Shown here in pieces: positions 37,401 to 45,384 of a DNA stretch of 64,000 bases. This DNA comes from Guyparkeria hydrothermalis (GTDB lineage: Bacteria > Pseudomonadota > Gammaproteobacteria > Halothiobacillales > Halothiobacillaceae): positions 2,328,943 to 2,392,942 of the forward strand of contig NZ_JAJSED010000001.1 in assembly GCF_023555385.1 (NCBI RefSeq). Reading direction: 5' to 3'. The notes beneath the pieces were generated by a model. That model saw only the letters and a program-made list of their open reading frames with translations, made no database searches and was not told where the DNA came from. Position 1 is the stretch's first letter, and the number at the start of each line of letters is the position of its first letter. The translations under genes were made by a program, and so were the position numbers.

Positions 37401-38984
37401 GCCGCGCAGGTCCGGGTCGTTCGGTTCACGCGCGAGTTGCCCGAGTCGATCGATCAGCTCCTGCGGCGAGTCGCCGAAGACCGCGCAGCGTTGCTCCAGC
37501 CAGTCGCGTCGGTGAGCGGCGTTCCAGGCCACGGCAGGCAGCGTCTCGGGCGCGCCGTCGAGCTGGTCGTGATAGGCCGCGGCCAGCGAGCCGATGGTCG
37601 CCGGGGAGCGGGTGGAAAGGAACAGTGCCGGCGTGGTGTCGCTTACCGGCAGGGCAGCCGGCTCGGTGGCTGGCGCGCTTTCCAGAATGACGTGGGCGTT
37701 CGCGCCACCGAAGCCGAAGGAATTCACGCCCACACGCAGGGGGCGATCCGTCGCTTCCAGCCGTTTGGGGGCACGGACCACCTCAAGGCGGTTTTCCTTC
37801 AGTTTCAGGGTCGGGTTGAGCGTTTCGGCATGAATCGACGGCGGCACCTGCCCATGCTTGAGCGTCAGTACGGCCTTGATCAGTCCGGCCATGCCCGAGG
37901 CCGGCTCCAGGTGGCCGAGATTACTTTTCACCGAGCCGATGGGCAGGGGCGTTCCCTTGCGGGCGCGGCCCAGCACTTGGCCCAGAGCGCCCGTCTCGAT
38001 CGGGTCGCCGACGGCGGTGCCGGTGCCATGGGCCTCAATGTAGTCGATGTCGTCGGCACTAAGACCCGCCTTGTCCAGCAGGCCGGACAGCAGCTCGGCC
38101 TGACCTTCGCCGCTGGGAATCGTCAGCCCGTTCTTGCGTCCGCCGTCGGTGTTGTTGCCGGTCGCGCGGATGACCGCGTGGATGCGATCGCCGTCGGCCT
38201 GGGCCTTGGCCAGCGGCTTGATCAGCAGCATCGCCCCGCCTTCGGCGCGGACGTAGCCATCACCGCCCTCGGCAAAGGCCCGCGACCGACCCTGGGCCGA
38301 CAGCATGCTTGCCTTGGTAAAGCCGACGAACGGGTAGGGGTGCAGCAGCAGGTTCACTCCGCCCACCAGAGCCGAGCCACATTCCCCGTGGCTAAGGCTC
38401 TGGCAGGCGTGGTGCAACGCGACCATCGACGAGGAACATGCCGTGTCCACGGCCAGGCTCGGGCCATGCAGGTCGAATACGTACGAGAGACGGTTGGCCG
38501 CGACACTGAACGTACTGCCCGTCATGGAGTAGGCATTGAAGCTGGAGAGGTCGTCCAGCGAACGGATGCCGTAGTCCAGTCCAGAGATGCCCAGGTACAC
38601 GCCGCAATCGCTGCCGGCCAGGCGCGATGCCGGGGTGCCGGCATCCTCGAGCGCGTGCCAGGCCAGTTCCAGCATCAGGCGTTGCTGCGGGTCCAGCTTC
38701 TCGGCTTCCCGCGGCGAAATGCCGAAAAAGCCCGGATCGAACTGGTCGATATCCGACAGCACCCCGGCGGCGTAGGTGATGCTGCGGCCGGGCTCGCCAC
38801 GGCGGTCGTGCTGGAAGGTGTCGGTTGCCCAGCGATCGGCGGGCACCTCGGTGACCAGGTCCTGACCCTCCATCAGGGCAGACCACAAGGCATCCGGATC
38901 ACTTAAATCCCCCGGGAAGCGGAAGGCCAGGCCGACAATGGCGACTAGGTCCGATTGGTTTTCGTGTTCAGTGCAGGTTGCCAA
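31485..38984 (-). CDS. Type I polyketide / fatty-acid synthase, RkpA/WcbR-like, single module
   Basis: A 2,499-residue iterative-type megasynthase. Domains in order: ketosynthase (1-430; active cysteine in VDTACSSSMVALHHA, about 180; EAHGTGTAVGDPIE; KSNLGHLEPA), acyltransferase (about 545-860; GHSVGEVAAAWAAG), dehydratase (about 900-1180; HRVGEAAIMPAAGF), a methyltransferase-like region that looks degenerate (about 1390-1510; LRILQVGGHWLDLADRLEQ), enoylreductase (about 1780-2070; LIHGAAGGVGIAAIAIAQQ), ketoreductase (about 2105-2290; YVVTGGLAGFGFATARWLL) and acyl carrier protein (serine in DIGLDSLMGVELT, about 2410). There is no thioesterase. Full reduction suggests a saturated acyl product for the capsule lipid. 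First gene of the kps export operon. Confidence 0.92.
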   Translation of the reverse strand: MATCTEHENQSDLVAIVGLAFRFPGDLSDPDALWSALMEGQDLVTEVPADRWATDTFQHDRRGEPGRSITYAAGVLSDIDQFDPGFFGISPREAEKLDPQQRLMLELAWHALEDAGTPASRLAGSDCGVYLGISGLDYGIRSLDDLSSFNAYSMTGSTFSVAANRLSYVFDLHGPSLAVDTACSSSMVALHHACQSLSHGECGSALVGGVNLLLHPYPFVGFTKASMLSAQGRSRAFAEGGDGYVRAEGGAMLLIKPLAKAQADGDRIHAVIRATGNNTDGGRKNGLTIPSGEGQAELLSGLLDKAGLSADDIDYIEAHGTGTAVGDPIETGALGQVLGRARKGTPLPIGSVKSNLGHLEPASGMAGLIKAVLTLKHGQVPPSIHAETLNPTLKLKENRLEVVRAPKRLEATDRPLRVGVNSFGFGGANAHVILESAPATEPAALPVSDTTPALFLSTRSPATIGSLAAAYHDQLDGAPETLPAVAWNAAHRRDWLEQRCAVFGDSPQELIDRLGQLAREPNDPDLRGVVQEKALGAPADIAFVYSGNGAQWLGMGQKLLGESPVFAEAIAEIDALVRQHSDFSLIEELKATPEESHLEDTSVAQPLLFAIQVGLTRLLAGQGITPKTTLGHSVGEVAAAWAAGIYTLEQATELVCHRSRAQAATHGDGRMMAVNLSWEAVQNEIEALRLGDAWIEHAATNAPDQLTLAGDEEALTRLAEHLEDKGVFARVLGLDYAFHSRAMEPIRADLLERLDGLAPASGERRFVSSVTGQVLDGRELTAEYWWDNVRQPVVFEQAVRDLLTAGSNVLVEIGPNAILPRYLTQTIKAAEANARVVSMVNRQADSRLDIEESAHRIHLLAGLSTAACRLPESAPLVDLPLMPFDRKSYWSQPTSEGYSLILRNRVHPLLGYPLREIAHGWENPLDPSVLPYLEDHRVGEAAIMPAAGFAEMAVAAGAMAFDLDAVDIEALEVRQPLIFEPEHGRVLRLILQGDDGRFVIRSRPRLSEDGWTDHAVGRVLGAPTRPVEVEQPANDPPEPPTRLEAKDHYAKARRIGLDYGPAFQGIARIEQAGSRLDTTFALPESVAADTAHHCHPGILDLCFQSLISHPALEVLARRGLTMLPVGIGRLLWHSGGGRAAGCRAEIRRQSPQSILADFALLDEAGQTIAVMERCRFRLAAVARRDKTTPHWRIDTIPTNGLSAVDWPDHQGWQQALATTLEQLNTDPAHQAFLDEARPLLDALLASAAFEAWQHAFGDAPVSHQALSDRTADDLSFDWAHWLADQLVAHGWLTPTDSGWERSEDEPPPPVEAIWQSLLAEYPSLSPELILLGRLGRLLPSLLDPTENDATPLAERLAEAVANSPHASMLRRASLSVAGRDTLTVSAVDALLETVEPGRSLRILQVGGHWLDLADRLEQRLGWHQVELFLTSPQAADREAMQSRYGRDPRVTLAGMDDETGTLDLPTADDLAFDLIVWVDEGMSTGSDAFADSLNNKLAANGRLLVTGVNGAPYWQALMAAATGSAPQATESLPARAEGWASIQTVATATEPGQGSQSGFALLARRETVPTEDAVAAQTGRWAVIGPASSNDPTATVLADDLTRAGASVTRLELEGRPTDIPSFDEVVIAFATTGTAGTPDTGALARLLDWCNQLAKAKRPPRLTWLLPNGAVTHAAGPTDAWNSALWAFGRVVMNEYPMLDLQLIDPGPEATRYADALHHALSRPDDEREVVLRGTSRQALRLHQATTERRPAEANEHFELRFDLPGQLRNLAWRRVDARELSGREVEVAVKAVGLNFRDVMYALGLLGDDIIEDGFSGPTMGLEFAGVVTRTGPDVEDVSVGEEVLGFGPQCFASHVVTHEGAVHPKPTDWSFNEAATVPTVFFTAYYALIELAHLQPGERVLIHGAAGGVGIAAIAIAQQVGAEVFATAGTPEKRNFLEMIGVGNIHDSRSVDFADEILAKTDGGGVDVVLNSLAGEAINRNLHALKPFGRFLELGKRDFVENTHVGLRPFKNNLSYFGIDVDQLMSVRPDVASRVFGEMMTWMKTHEITPLAHRVFAADRVVEAFRYMQQARQIGKVVVSLDTPPMLPAPQPSGQFTVRADGTYVVTGGLAGFGFATARWLLDRGAGEVVAVGRRGADTPGLDERLANLGEAADRLTVRACDVSDGEQVTALIDSLTRKNTTLRGVFHAATVLDDSLLTNLDDDRLETVIAAKAKGAWHLHEATRDLSLDAFVLFSSVTTLLGNPGQGNYVAANGYLDGLAAARRAQGLPATCLNWGPIGDIGMLADNEAVKTGLEARLGAPALTGEQAIAELEAALDQGLSGDAVSPLDWHALARSLPTAESPLFDLVKRTAGPKQQDENDLEALLAELSEPEAKALIGQWIAEEVAEVLGLNAEQIDTQRSLFDIGLDSLMGVELTLALETRLGVRVPTMALSETANIDGLASRLWGELKGDGDEEDDTGRMIRELAEQHETDIDEATLGELANDARAREARRA

Positions 38985-39399
38985 ATCAATTCACCCGACG
39001 GACGGAGTTGGTAACGACCGGCACGCCCATCCCGGGGCAGGGTGCCGGAGCCAGATCGCGTGGTGCGCGATGCTGCCGGGCTCCCTGCCAGCGGAACGGT
39101 CGTCGCCTCTTGGTTTGGTAGCGCGTCGCTCGAAGCGAGGTGTTCTCGCTGGACGCGTCCTGAGTGGCCTCTGTGGGGCGCACTGTCGAAGGACTGCGAC
39201 AACATTCATACGAAAGTGTTCCTGAAATGCGCTGAGCCCGACGCCATTTCTTTTCGGTGTTTGACGCGGCTGCGACGCATTTATCCGCTTCTTTGTGCTT
39301 GTTTTTCACGGATTGACGCGGATTTCAGTCAGTCGTTTTGTTTGAACCATTTTTCGCGGTTGGTGGGTGTGGCCCTGCGAGCATATGTTGGTATACGGA

Positions 39400-40120
39400 T
39401 ATCGCGACTGTCGGATTTATGCAGGCCGAGTAACGGTTGTTGAATATCGTGGCCGAAAGATATTCCGGTATACGAATGGCGTTTTCTGTTGTTTGTTTGG
39501 AACAGTGTTCGGATGAACTCGATTGATCTCGACTAGTCGGATCGTAATAAGCGCAAATCAGGGCAGCGGGATATCCCGTTAATGTTATATCTCATGGTCC
39601 GAATGCGCTTTAATTGGACGCTGGTTAAGTCATCACTCTGGTGAACTCATGTGTCCGCAGTATGTCGGATCCGGTCTAGCGACCTATCAGGGGTCTTGTG
39701 GAGCAGCGGAGGGACATTCGTTGGTCCGAATGCGGGTCGTTTTCGTCCCTTTGAAACAGTCACTTGTTTGAACTCAATTGCCCTGGCTGGGTCTGAATTG
39801 GCCTAACGAAGAATGCGGGGTGATTTCGTATTCCGTTATTGGAATATTTCGTTATCTGCATGGATATTCCAGTCGTTTCGGAATCCGTCACGTTGCCGTC
39901 ATTTTGCTGAACTAAGTTGCCGCTGGTGTGTCGATTCGTCGTAAAGGAATGTCAAGCGCACCGAGGATTCGGCGATTGCAATATTTCATTGGCCGAATAG
40001 GGGTTGTTTGTCGCTGACAAATCAGTTGCTTGACTGAACTCAAACACCCCTATTGGGTCGGATCCGCTTTAAGGAAATGCGGCGGTCGTTAGGCGTTCCG
40101 CGGTTTATATATTTGATGCT
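39400..40120. repeat. Degenerate tandem array, about six units of 127 bp
   Basis: Three motifs recur with constant spacing. GTCGGATC-like: 39410, 39536, 39664, 39791 (GTCTGAAT), 39930 (GTCGATTC), 40057; intervals 126, 128, 127, 139, 127. TGAACTC-like: 39514, 39642, 39769, 39908 (TGAACTA), 40035; always exactly 22 bp before the first motif. CGAATG-like: 39473, 39600, 39727, 39994 (CGAATA); always 41-42 bp before TGAACTC. The sequence between motifs is strongly diverged. One unit carries about 12 extra bases. Function unknown. Confidence 0.8.
39996..40054 (+). other. Large hairpin upstream of the glycosyltransferase operon
   Basis: AATAGGGGTTGTTTG (39996-40010) pairs with CAAACACCCCTATT (40041-40054) with one bulged T; an internal TCAGT/ACTGA stem lies in the loop. 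No T-run follows. It overlaps one unit of the 127-bp array and could act as a transcript leader structure or protein-binding palindrome. Confidence 0.6.
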
Positions 40121-40353
40121 AAATATCAGGAATTCGTAATACCCATGATTTTTCATCGGGCCCAGCAAAAGCCGGTTCCCGCCATGGCGGGAGATGCCCT
40201 GGGTGTGGGGGTAAAAGCCCCCTCCAAGGCTGCGGCCTATGGTCGCGCGATCCGTGTCGGCCTTAGCTGTGGCGATGCTTATCTGCTGCGGTCGAGTGCC
40301 GGCCGCGTTTCCCGTGGGCACCGGAGAGACCTGGGTTCGAAGGAGGCGCTGGC

Positions 40354-42339
40354 TTGGTCATGACTGTTCAGCCGCATCAGTTTTACGGGCCTGCCGGCGT
40401 GGGCGTGGAGTTCGAGTACTCCCACCCATTCAATCAGCCGGTTGACCTGCCGTTCGATCTCCCGACCCGGATGTACGGGGGGATGTACATGATCTGGCTT
40501 CTGCGTCCCGGTCTCCAGACACGCTTTCCTCTCCAGAAAGGTCGGCGAGATGACTACCTGAGGTACCTCGCGTGGTGCGTGCGCCACGGGCGGCGCGAAT
40601 ACAAGTTACTGCGGCAGATTCAGCCCTGGAACGAGGAGTTGATGCGCCCCGCGGCGATGGACGAGATCGGAGGCGACTTGTGGCAGGGCGCCTACACGGT
40701 CGGCATGTTCCTCTGCGGGGTCGCTCGGTCTCGTTACTGGTCGGCGCAGGTTCGCTACAACAAGCGCGCCCGGCATCGGACGGCACGCTGGTATTTCCGC
40801 GGTGGCCGTCAGGAGATCGGCCTGGCCACGACGCTGCCCGTGTGGCAGATGCGTGCGCTGCGCCAGGTCTTCCCGTCGGCAAAGGGCTTTCTGAGCAGCC
40901 TTTACCTGCCGAAGGATGAGGCCGATCCGCACGCCGCCGAGCGCATTGCCCTGTACAACCAGGATGTGGTGCGCGCCTGGGATGAGGGTGACGAGGCCGC
41001 CTCGAACGCACCGAAGGCGATGACGTTTCCGCAGCAGCCACCGTGGTGGAGCCGGATTGCCGCCCGTCACCTGCCCGTCGGTATCAAGGAGCTGGCGAGG
41101 GCCCGACGCCTCCGCTCGACCACGCCGACCCAAGACGAGATCGAACGCCTGGTTTCGGGCTTGTCCTCATCGCTTCGGGACAAGCCATCGGCCAGTACAG
41201 GCGGCGGTTTGCCCGGCATCAACCTGTACGGCTATGCGCGTGGCGAACTCGGCATCGGTGAAGACGTGCGGATGGTGGCTCGTGCGCTCGAGGCAGCGGG
41301 CGTCCCGTTCTGCGTGATCAATTTCGAACCCGGCGGCGACGTCAGCCAGGAGGATCGAAGCGCGGAAGACTGGCTGGCGGACGAGCCGCAGTATCACATC
41401 AATCTCTTTTGCATGACGGGCATCGAGATGACCCGGCTGGTCTGCGAGCGCGGCCTGGATCTCCTGGAAGGGCACTACAACATCGGTTTATGGCCCTGGG
41501 AGTTGCCGGAATGGCCGGCTGCCTGGCGCCATGCGTACTCGTTGATCGACGAGCTCTGGGCAATCAGTTCGCACGTGGCGGAGAGCTATGCGAAATCGCC
41601 GCTACTGACGCGCGTGGTGCCGCTGCCGGTGGTGCTTGGCGACTTTGCCGCATCGAGTCGCGAGGACTGGGGACTGCCCGAATCGCCCTACCTGTTCCTG
41701 TTCTCGTTCGACATGAATTCCCGGCTCAGCCGAAAGAACCCGGAAGGCCTTGTGCGTGCGTTCAAGAAGGCATTCCCGGACGAAGGCGTCGACGAGGTCG
41801 GTCTGGTTCTTAAGGGCAGTCACGTCGATACGGAATCGGCCGCCTGGAAACGGCTGCTGAATGTCATCGGCGGGGACCGGCGCATCCACCTGTTCACGAG
41901 CGTGTTTCGGCGCCCGGATGTCCTGTCCCTTTACGACCAGTGCGATTGCTACGTCTCCCTTCACCGGGCCGAAGGGTTCGGTCGAGGCATTGCCGAAGCG
42001 ATGCTTCTCGGAAAGGACGTCATCGTGACCGCCTATTCCGGAAACATGGATTTCTGTAATCAGCCCGGCATCGGCCTGGTGCGGCATCAGATGCGCCGTC
42101 TCGAGCCGGGTGACTACTTCTATGGCGAAGGCCAGTTCTGGGCCGAGCCCGACCTGAACCATGCAGCCGAACTCATGCGGCAGCGGGCATCAGGAGGGCG
42201 GAATCGTTCGCCGCCGGAATACGACGTCAGTCGGTTCTCCCCGGAGTATTGCGGTGTCTACATAAAGCGCCGTTTGCAAGCTCTCCAACAAGCCAGTGGT
42301 TCTGAGTTCATCAACACACAAAAGGAACGAAGCACATGA
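40354..42339 (+). CDS. Family 4 glycosyltransferase with a large N-terminal extension
   Basis: About 661 residues. Residues 1-285 are not recognisable (aromatic- and Arg-rich, YGGMYMIWLLRPGLQTRF, YWSAQVRYNKRARHRTARWYF). Residues about 290-610 form a GT-B glycosyltransferase: GINLYGYARGELGIGEDVRMVARAL opening, LWAISSHVAESYAKSP, YLFLFSFDMNSRLSRKNP and the donor-site SLHRAEGFGRGIAEAMLLGKDVI. Start is ambiguous: TTG at 40354 lies 7 bp after AGGAGG (40341-40346), ATG at 40360 lies 13 bp after it. First gene of the plus-strand capsule operon; its stop overlaps manC. Confidence 0.82.
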   Translation: MVMTVQPHQFYGPAGVGVEFEYSHPFNQPVDLPFDLPTRMYGGMYMIWLLRPGLQTRFPLQKGRRDDYLRYLAWCVRHGRREYKLLRQIQPWNEELMRPAAMDEIGGDLWQGAYTVGMFLCGVARSRYWSAQVRYNKRARHRTARWYFRGGRQEIGLATTLPVWQMRALRQVFPSAKGFLSSLYLPKDEADPHAAERIALYNQDVVRAWDEGDEAASNAPKAMTFPQQPPWWSRIAARHLPVGIKELARARRLRSTTPTQDEIERLVSGLSSSLRDKPSASTGGGLPGINLYGYARGELGIGEDVRMVARALEAAGVPFCVINFEPGGDVSQEDRSAEDWLADEPQYHINLFCMTGIEMTRLVCERGLDLLEGHYNIGLWPWELPEWPAAWRHAYSLIDELWAISSHVAESYAKSPLLTRVVPLPVVLGDFAASSREDWGLPESPYLFLFSFDMNSRLSRKNPEGLVRAFKKAFPDEGVDEVGLVLKGSHVDTESAAWKRLLNVIGGDRRIHLFTSVFRRPDVLSLYDQCDCYVSLHRAEGFGRGIAEAMLLGKDVIVTAYSGNMDFCNQPGIGLVRHQMRRLEPGDYFYGEGQFWAEPDLNHAAELMRQRASGGRNRSPPEYDVSRFSPEYCGVYIKRRLQALQQASGSEFINTQKERST

Positions 42340-43757
42340 TTACTCCAGTTATCTTGACAGGCGGTAGCGGTAGCCGTCTGTGGCCGTTGTCTCGCGCGGG
42401 CTACCCGAAACAGTTCCTTTCGCTGACTGGCGAACGGACCATGTTCCAGGAAACCCTCCTGCGGGTTCAGGGTGAGCAGTTCGGCGCGCCGTTGGTGGTC
42501 TGCAATGAGGAACATCGTTTCGTCGTCGCCGAGCAGCTGCGTGCACTCGGGATCGAGGCGGACCGGATCCTCCTGGAGCCGGTGGGCCGGAACACGGCAC
42601 CGGCGGTTGCCGTCGCGGCACTGAGTTTGATGGAGCATGAGCCGGACTCCCGCATGCTCGTCATGCCCTCCGATCATGTGGTCTTCGACAACGAGGCCTT
42701 TATCGCCGGAGTCGAACGTGCCGCCGAGGCCGCGGATACCGGCTACCTGGCTACCTTCGGTGTCGAGCCGAACAAGCCGGAAACCGGCTACGGCTACATC
42801 GAGAAGAGTTCGGAGCCCCTGATGTCCGGTGTGCACCGCGTCTCCCGGTTCGTTGAAAAACCGGACCAGACCACGGCCCAGCAATATTTCGATTCCGGCG
42901 ACTATCTCTGGAACAGCGGCATGTTCCTGTTCCGCGCCGAGGACTACGTCGTCGAGCTGCAGGGCCATCATCCGGACATGCTCAAGGCCTGTGAAGAAGC
43001 GCTCGCCAGCGGGGAAGACGACCTGAACTTCCGCCACCTGGATCGCGAGGCGTTCTTCTCTGCGCTTTCCGAGTCGATCGACTACGCCGTCATGGAAAAA
43101 ACCGAGCGGGCTGCCGTTGTTCCCGTCGACATGGGCTGGAACGATGTCGGCAGCTGGTCAGCCCTCTGGGAGACCAAGGACAAGGACGAAGCCAACAACG
43201 CGGTTAGTGGCGACGTGATTCTCCACGACACCCGCGACAGTTACGTGCACTCCGAGAAAGGGCTGGTGGCCGTTTCCGGGCTGGACAACGTCGTTGTGGT
43301 GAACACCGATGACGCGGTACTCGTTGCCGATCGTCGCAACGCCCAGGACGTGAAAAAGCTGGTCGAGACGCTGAAGAAGCAGGGTCGCGAAGAACACTAC
43401 CAGCACGCCGAAGTCCACCGTCCGTGGGGTGCCTATTGCGGCATCGATCTGGGCGATCGCTACCAGGTCAAACACATCACGGTGAAGCCGGGTGAGCGCC
43501 TCTCCCTGCAGATGCACTACCACCGGGCGGAACACTGGATCGTGGTCAGCGGTACCGCGCTGGTGACCCACGGCGAGAAGACCTTCCTCCTGCGCGAGAA
43601 CGAGTCCACCTACATCTCCTGCGGTGAGACGCACCGTCTCGAGAACCCGGGCATGGTGCCGCTGCACCTGATCGAGGTGCAGTCCGGTTCCTATCTCGGC
43701 GAGGACGACATCGTCCGATTCGAGGATGGGTACGGCCGCGCCGAGCAGTGCGCCTGA
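42336..43757 (+). CDS. manC: Mannose-1-phosphate guanylyltransferase / mannose-6-phosphate isomerase
   Basis: A 473-residue bifunctional enzyme. The N-terminal nucleotidyltransferase (TGGSGSRLWPLSRAGYPKQF at residue 8, LVMPSDHVVF, FVEKPD, LWNSGMFLFRA) makes GDP-mannose; the C-terminal cupin isomerase (about 355-465; HYHRAEHWIVVSGTALVT, SCGETHRLENPG) converts fructose-6-P and mannose-6-P. With the phosphomannomutase at 55981 it supplies GDP-mannose, so mannose or a mannose-derived sugar is expected in the polymer. The ATG overlaps the preceding stop (ATGA). Confidence 0.95.
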   Translation: MITPVILTGGSGSRLWPLSRAGYPKQFLSLTGERTMFQETLLRVQGEQFGAPLVVCNEEHRFVVAEQLRALGIEADRILLEPVGRNTAPAVAVAALSLMEHEPDSRMLVMPSDHVVFDNEAFIAGVERAAEAADTGYLATFGVEPNKPETGYGYIEKSSEPLMSGVHRVSRFVEKPDQTTAQQYFDSGDYLWNSGMFLFRAEDYVVELQGHHPDMLKACEEALASGEDDLNFRHLDREAFFSALSESIDYAVMEKTERAAVVPVDMGWNDVGSWSALWETKDKDEANNAVSGDVILHDTRDSYVHSEKGLVAVSGLDNVVVVNTDDAVLVADRRNAQDVKKLVETLKKQGREEHYQHAEVHRPWGAYCGIDLGDRYQVKHITVKPGERLSLQMHYHRAEHWIVVSGTALVTHGEKTFLLRENESTYISCGETHRLENPGMVPLHLIEVQSGSYLGEDDIVRFEDGYGRAEQCA

Positions 43758-43791
43758 ATTCTGAAGCCAAGGAGCATGGGGAGGTTGGCCG

Positions 43792-45363
43792 ATGGCCACG
43801 ATCTGTCTGGTAGGTGATTCGCAAAAGGACTTGGACCTGCTTCGAGGCATGCTCGAGTCCGCGACTCACATCCCAACGGACGAACAGTTCGGTGTCATCG
43901 CAGGCGATGCCTTTTCCACGGAAAAGCTCCAGGAGGCGGGCCGGTCACGACCCGAGGGGCATTTCCTGATCCTGTCGCGATCGCTCAAGGAAACCATCGC
44001 CGACGGCATTCGCCGTCGGGCTGGTGATCCGCGCGAAATGCTGTCGGGCTGGTTGCGCAGTCAGCGGGAAAAGCTGTCCTTCTGCAAGGACCACCCGTCT
44101 CGCTGTCTGATGGTGGCTCATCAGGCCGTCTGTGATCACCCGGACTGGGTGGCAGAGGTCGTTCGGGAACGCTGGGATCTTCCCAGCGGTGGCGGCAACC
44201 CCATCACACCGTCGACACCCGAGGGAGAGGCCGGCGCAGCCGACCCGCTCCCCTGGATGCTGGCACAGATGTTTATCGAGCGGCTCGACTCGGCCACGAC
44301 GGCCGAGATCGACAGTCTGGAGACACGGATTGTCGGTTGTCCGCTTTCCTCCGAGCGTTTCCACGATGACACCGGGAGGGTCGACGAGGCGATCCGGGGG
44401 TATGGGCAGCTCGTCGAGCAGGCCGGGGCAGGTGACCGGACCTCGCCGGAGCAGGGCGAGGCGGCAACGTTGCTTGCCCAGCTCGACGAGTGCCATCAAC
44501 GGATCGAGCGTCATGCGCAGTTGGCCAATCGACGCGAACAGGCGTTAATCGAGGCGCGCGAGACCGTGGACGAACTGCGCTCAGGCGCCCAGCAGCTGCT
44601 CACGCAACTGCAAGAGACACAAACGGAAGTCGTCAGGCATGCATATCTGGCCAACCACCAGGAGGCCAGCGTGGACGAGTTGCGGCATGAACTTGGCGAA
44701 TACCGCGCCATGGTGGGGGAGTTGCTGGTGGCACTGCATCGGTCCCACGAGGAAACCGAACACTTTGCCAGCAAGTTCAACGATCAAAGCTGGGGCCACA
44801 TCGGGAAACGGTTTACAGGCACGAGCAAGGTCCTCGAATACGACTCCGTGCGGCTTGTCGGCGTGAAGAACAACCCGGATTACGAACACATCGTCCTGAT
44901 GCTGGAAAACGTGCGCTGGGGCGGACAGAAACTGGATCGGTGGGGGTTCCGCCTTTCCAGCGCCAATCTTGGCCCGTGCCGTTTCGGTCAGCGCCCGAAG
45001 CTCGAAGTGCCCGCCCAGCCGCACCAGTGGTTGCAGGGCTGGTTTCCCGAATCTCGGGATACCCATGGGGGCAAATGGGAGCTTCGTTTCGAGGCACCCA
45101 ACACGTTGGACATGGCGGTGCTCAAGCGCCTGCCCCGGTCGGATCGGACACGCGTGGGGGAACTGCTCGAACGGCTTCCCGCGATGCTCCACGAGGTTTT
45201 CGACATGGGAGGCAGCAACCATTCCCGGGCGGACTGGGTGCGCCTTGCGGAGACCATGCGCGATATCCACCGCGATCGCGTGAGTGACAAGGGCGGCCGC
45301 GTCACCGACAAGGTTGCTGATGCCGGCATCCGCTTCAAAAATTTTCGCTTTATCAAGACTTAA
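43792..45363 (+). CDS. Uncharacterised 523-residue protein with a central coiled coil
   Basis: I do not recognise this protein. Residues 1-125 form an alpha/beta-looking N-terminal region (MATICLVGDSQKDLDLLRGM, LSRSLKETIADGIRRR). Residues about 215-325 are a probable coiled coil rich in Glu, Gln and Leu (QLDECHQRIERHAQLANRRE, VDELRSGAQQLLTQLQETQT). The C-terminal 190 residues look globular (LRLVGVKNNPDYEHIVLMLENVRWGGQ-like strands, WELRFEAPN). No signal peptide or membrane segment is evident. It lies between manC and an Ig-like protein in the capsule operon, so a scaffold or accessory role for the glycosyltransferases is a guess. Confidence 0.6.
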   Translation: MATICLVGDSQKDLDLLRGMLESATHIPTDEQFGVIAGDAFSTEKLQEAGRSRPEGHFLILSRSLKETIADGIRRRAGDPREMLSGWLRSQREKLSFCKDHPSRCLMVAHQAVCDHPDWVAEVVRERWDLPSGGGNPITPSTPEGEAGAADPLPWMLAQMFIERLDSATTAEIDSLETRIVGCPLSSERFHDDTGRVDEAIRGYGQLVEQAGAGDRTSPEQGEAATLLAQLDECHQRIERHAQLANRREQALIEARETVDELRSGAQQLLTQLQETQTEVVRHAYLANHQEASVDELRHELGEYRAMVGELLVALHRSHEETEHFASKFNDQSWGHIGKRFTGTSKVLEYDSVRLVGVKNNPDYEHIVLMLENVRWGGQKLDRWGFRLSSANLGPCRFGQRPKLEVPAQPHQWLQGWFPESRDTHGGKWELRFEAPNTLDMAVLKRLPRSDRTRVGELLERLPAMLHEVFDMGGSNHSRADWVRLAETMRDIHRDRVSDKGGRVTDKVADAGIRFKNFRFIKT

Positions 45364-45384
45364 GCAGAGGGAACACAAAGGCAA

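Larger units (their letters stand above)
38985..40353. promoter_or_regulatory. 1.37-kb intergenic region between the divergent capsule operons
   Basis: No convincing gene on either strand; the short open frames here have no recognisable product. From about 39240 the sequence is visibly AT-richer than its surroundings. It contains the 127-bp tandem array (separate entry), a large hairpin at 39996-40054 and an AT-rich palindrome ATATTT-N6-AAATAT at 40109-40126. It must hold the promoters of the PKS/kps operon (minus) and the glycosyltransferase/sulfotransferase operon (plus), but I cannot place them. No JUMPstart/ops sequence was found. Confidence 0.7.

Noticed and set aside
36411..38906. 831-codon open frame antisense to the polyketide synthase
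   Set aside because: The opposite strand encodes an intact ketosynthase-acyltransferase with all motifs; this frame has none.
39400..40120. CRISPR array
   Set aside because: Repeat units are about 127 bp, strongly diverged, and lack identical short repeats with uniform unique spacers; no cas genes nearby.
38985..40353. JUMPstart/ops (RfaH) element upstream of the capsule operons
   Set aside because: No GGCGGTAGC-type sequence was found in the intergenic region.
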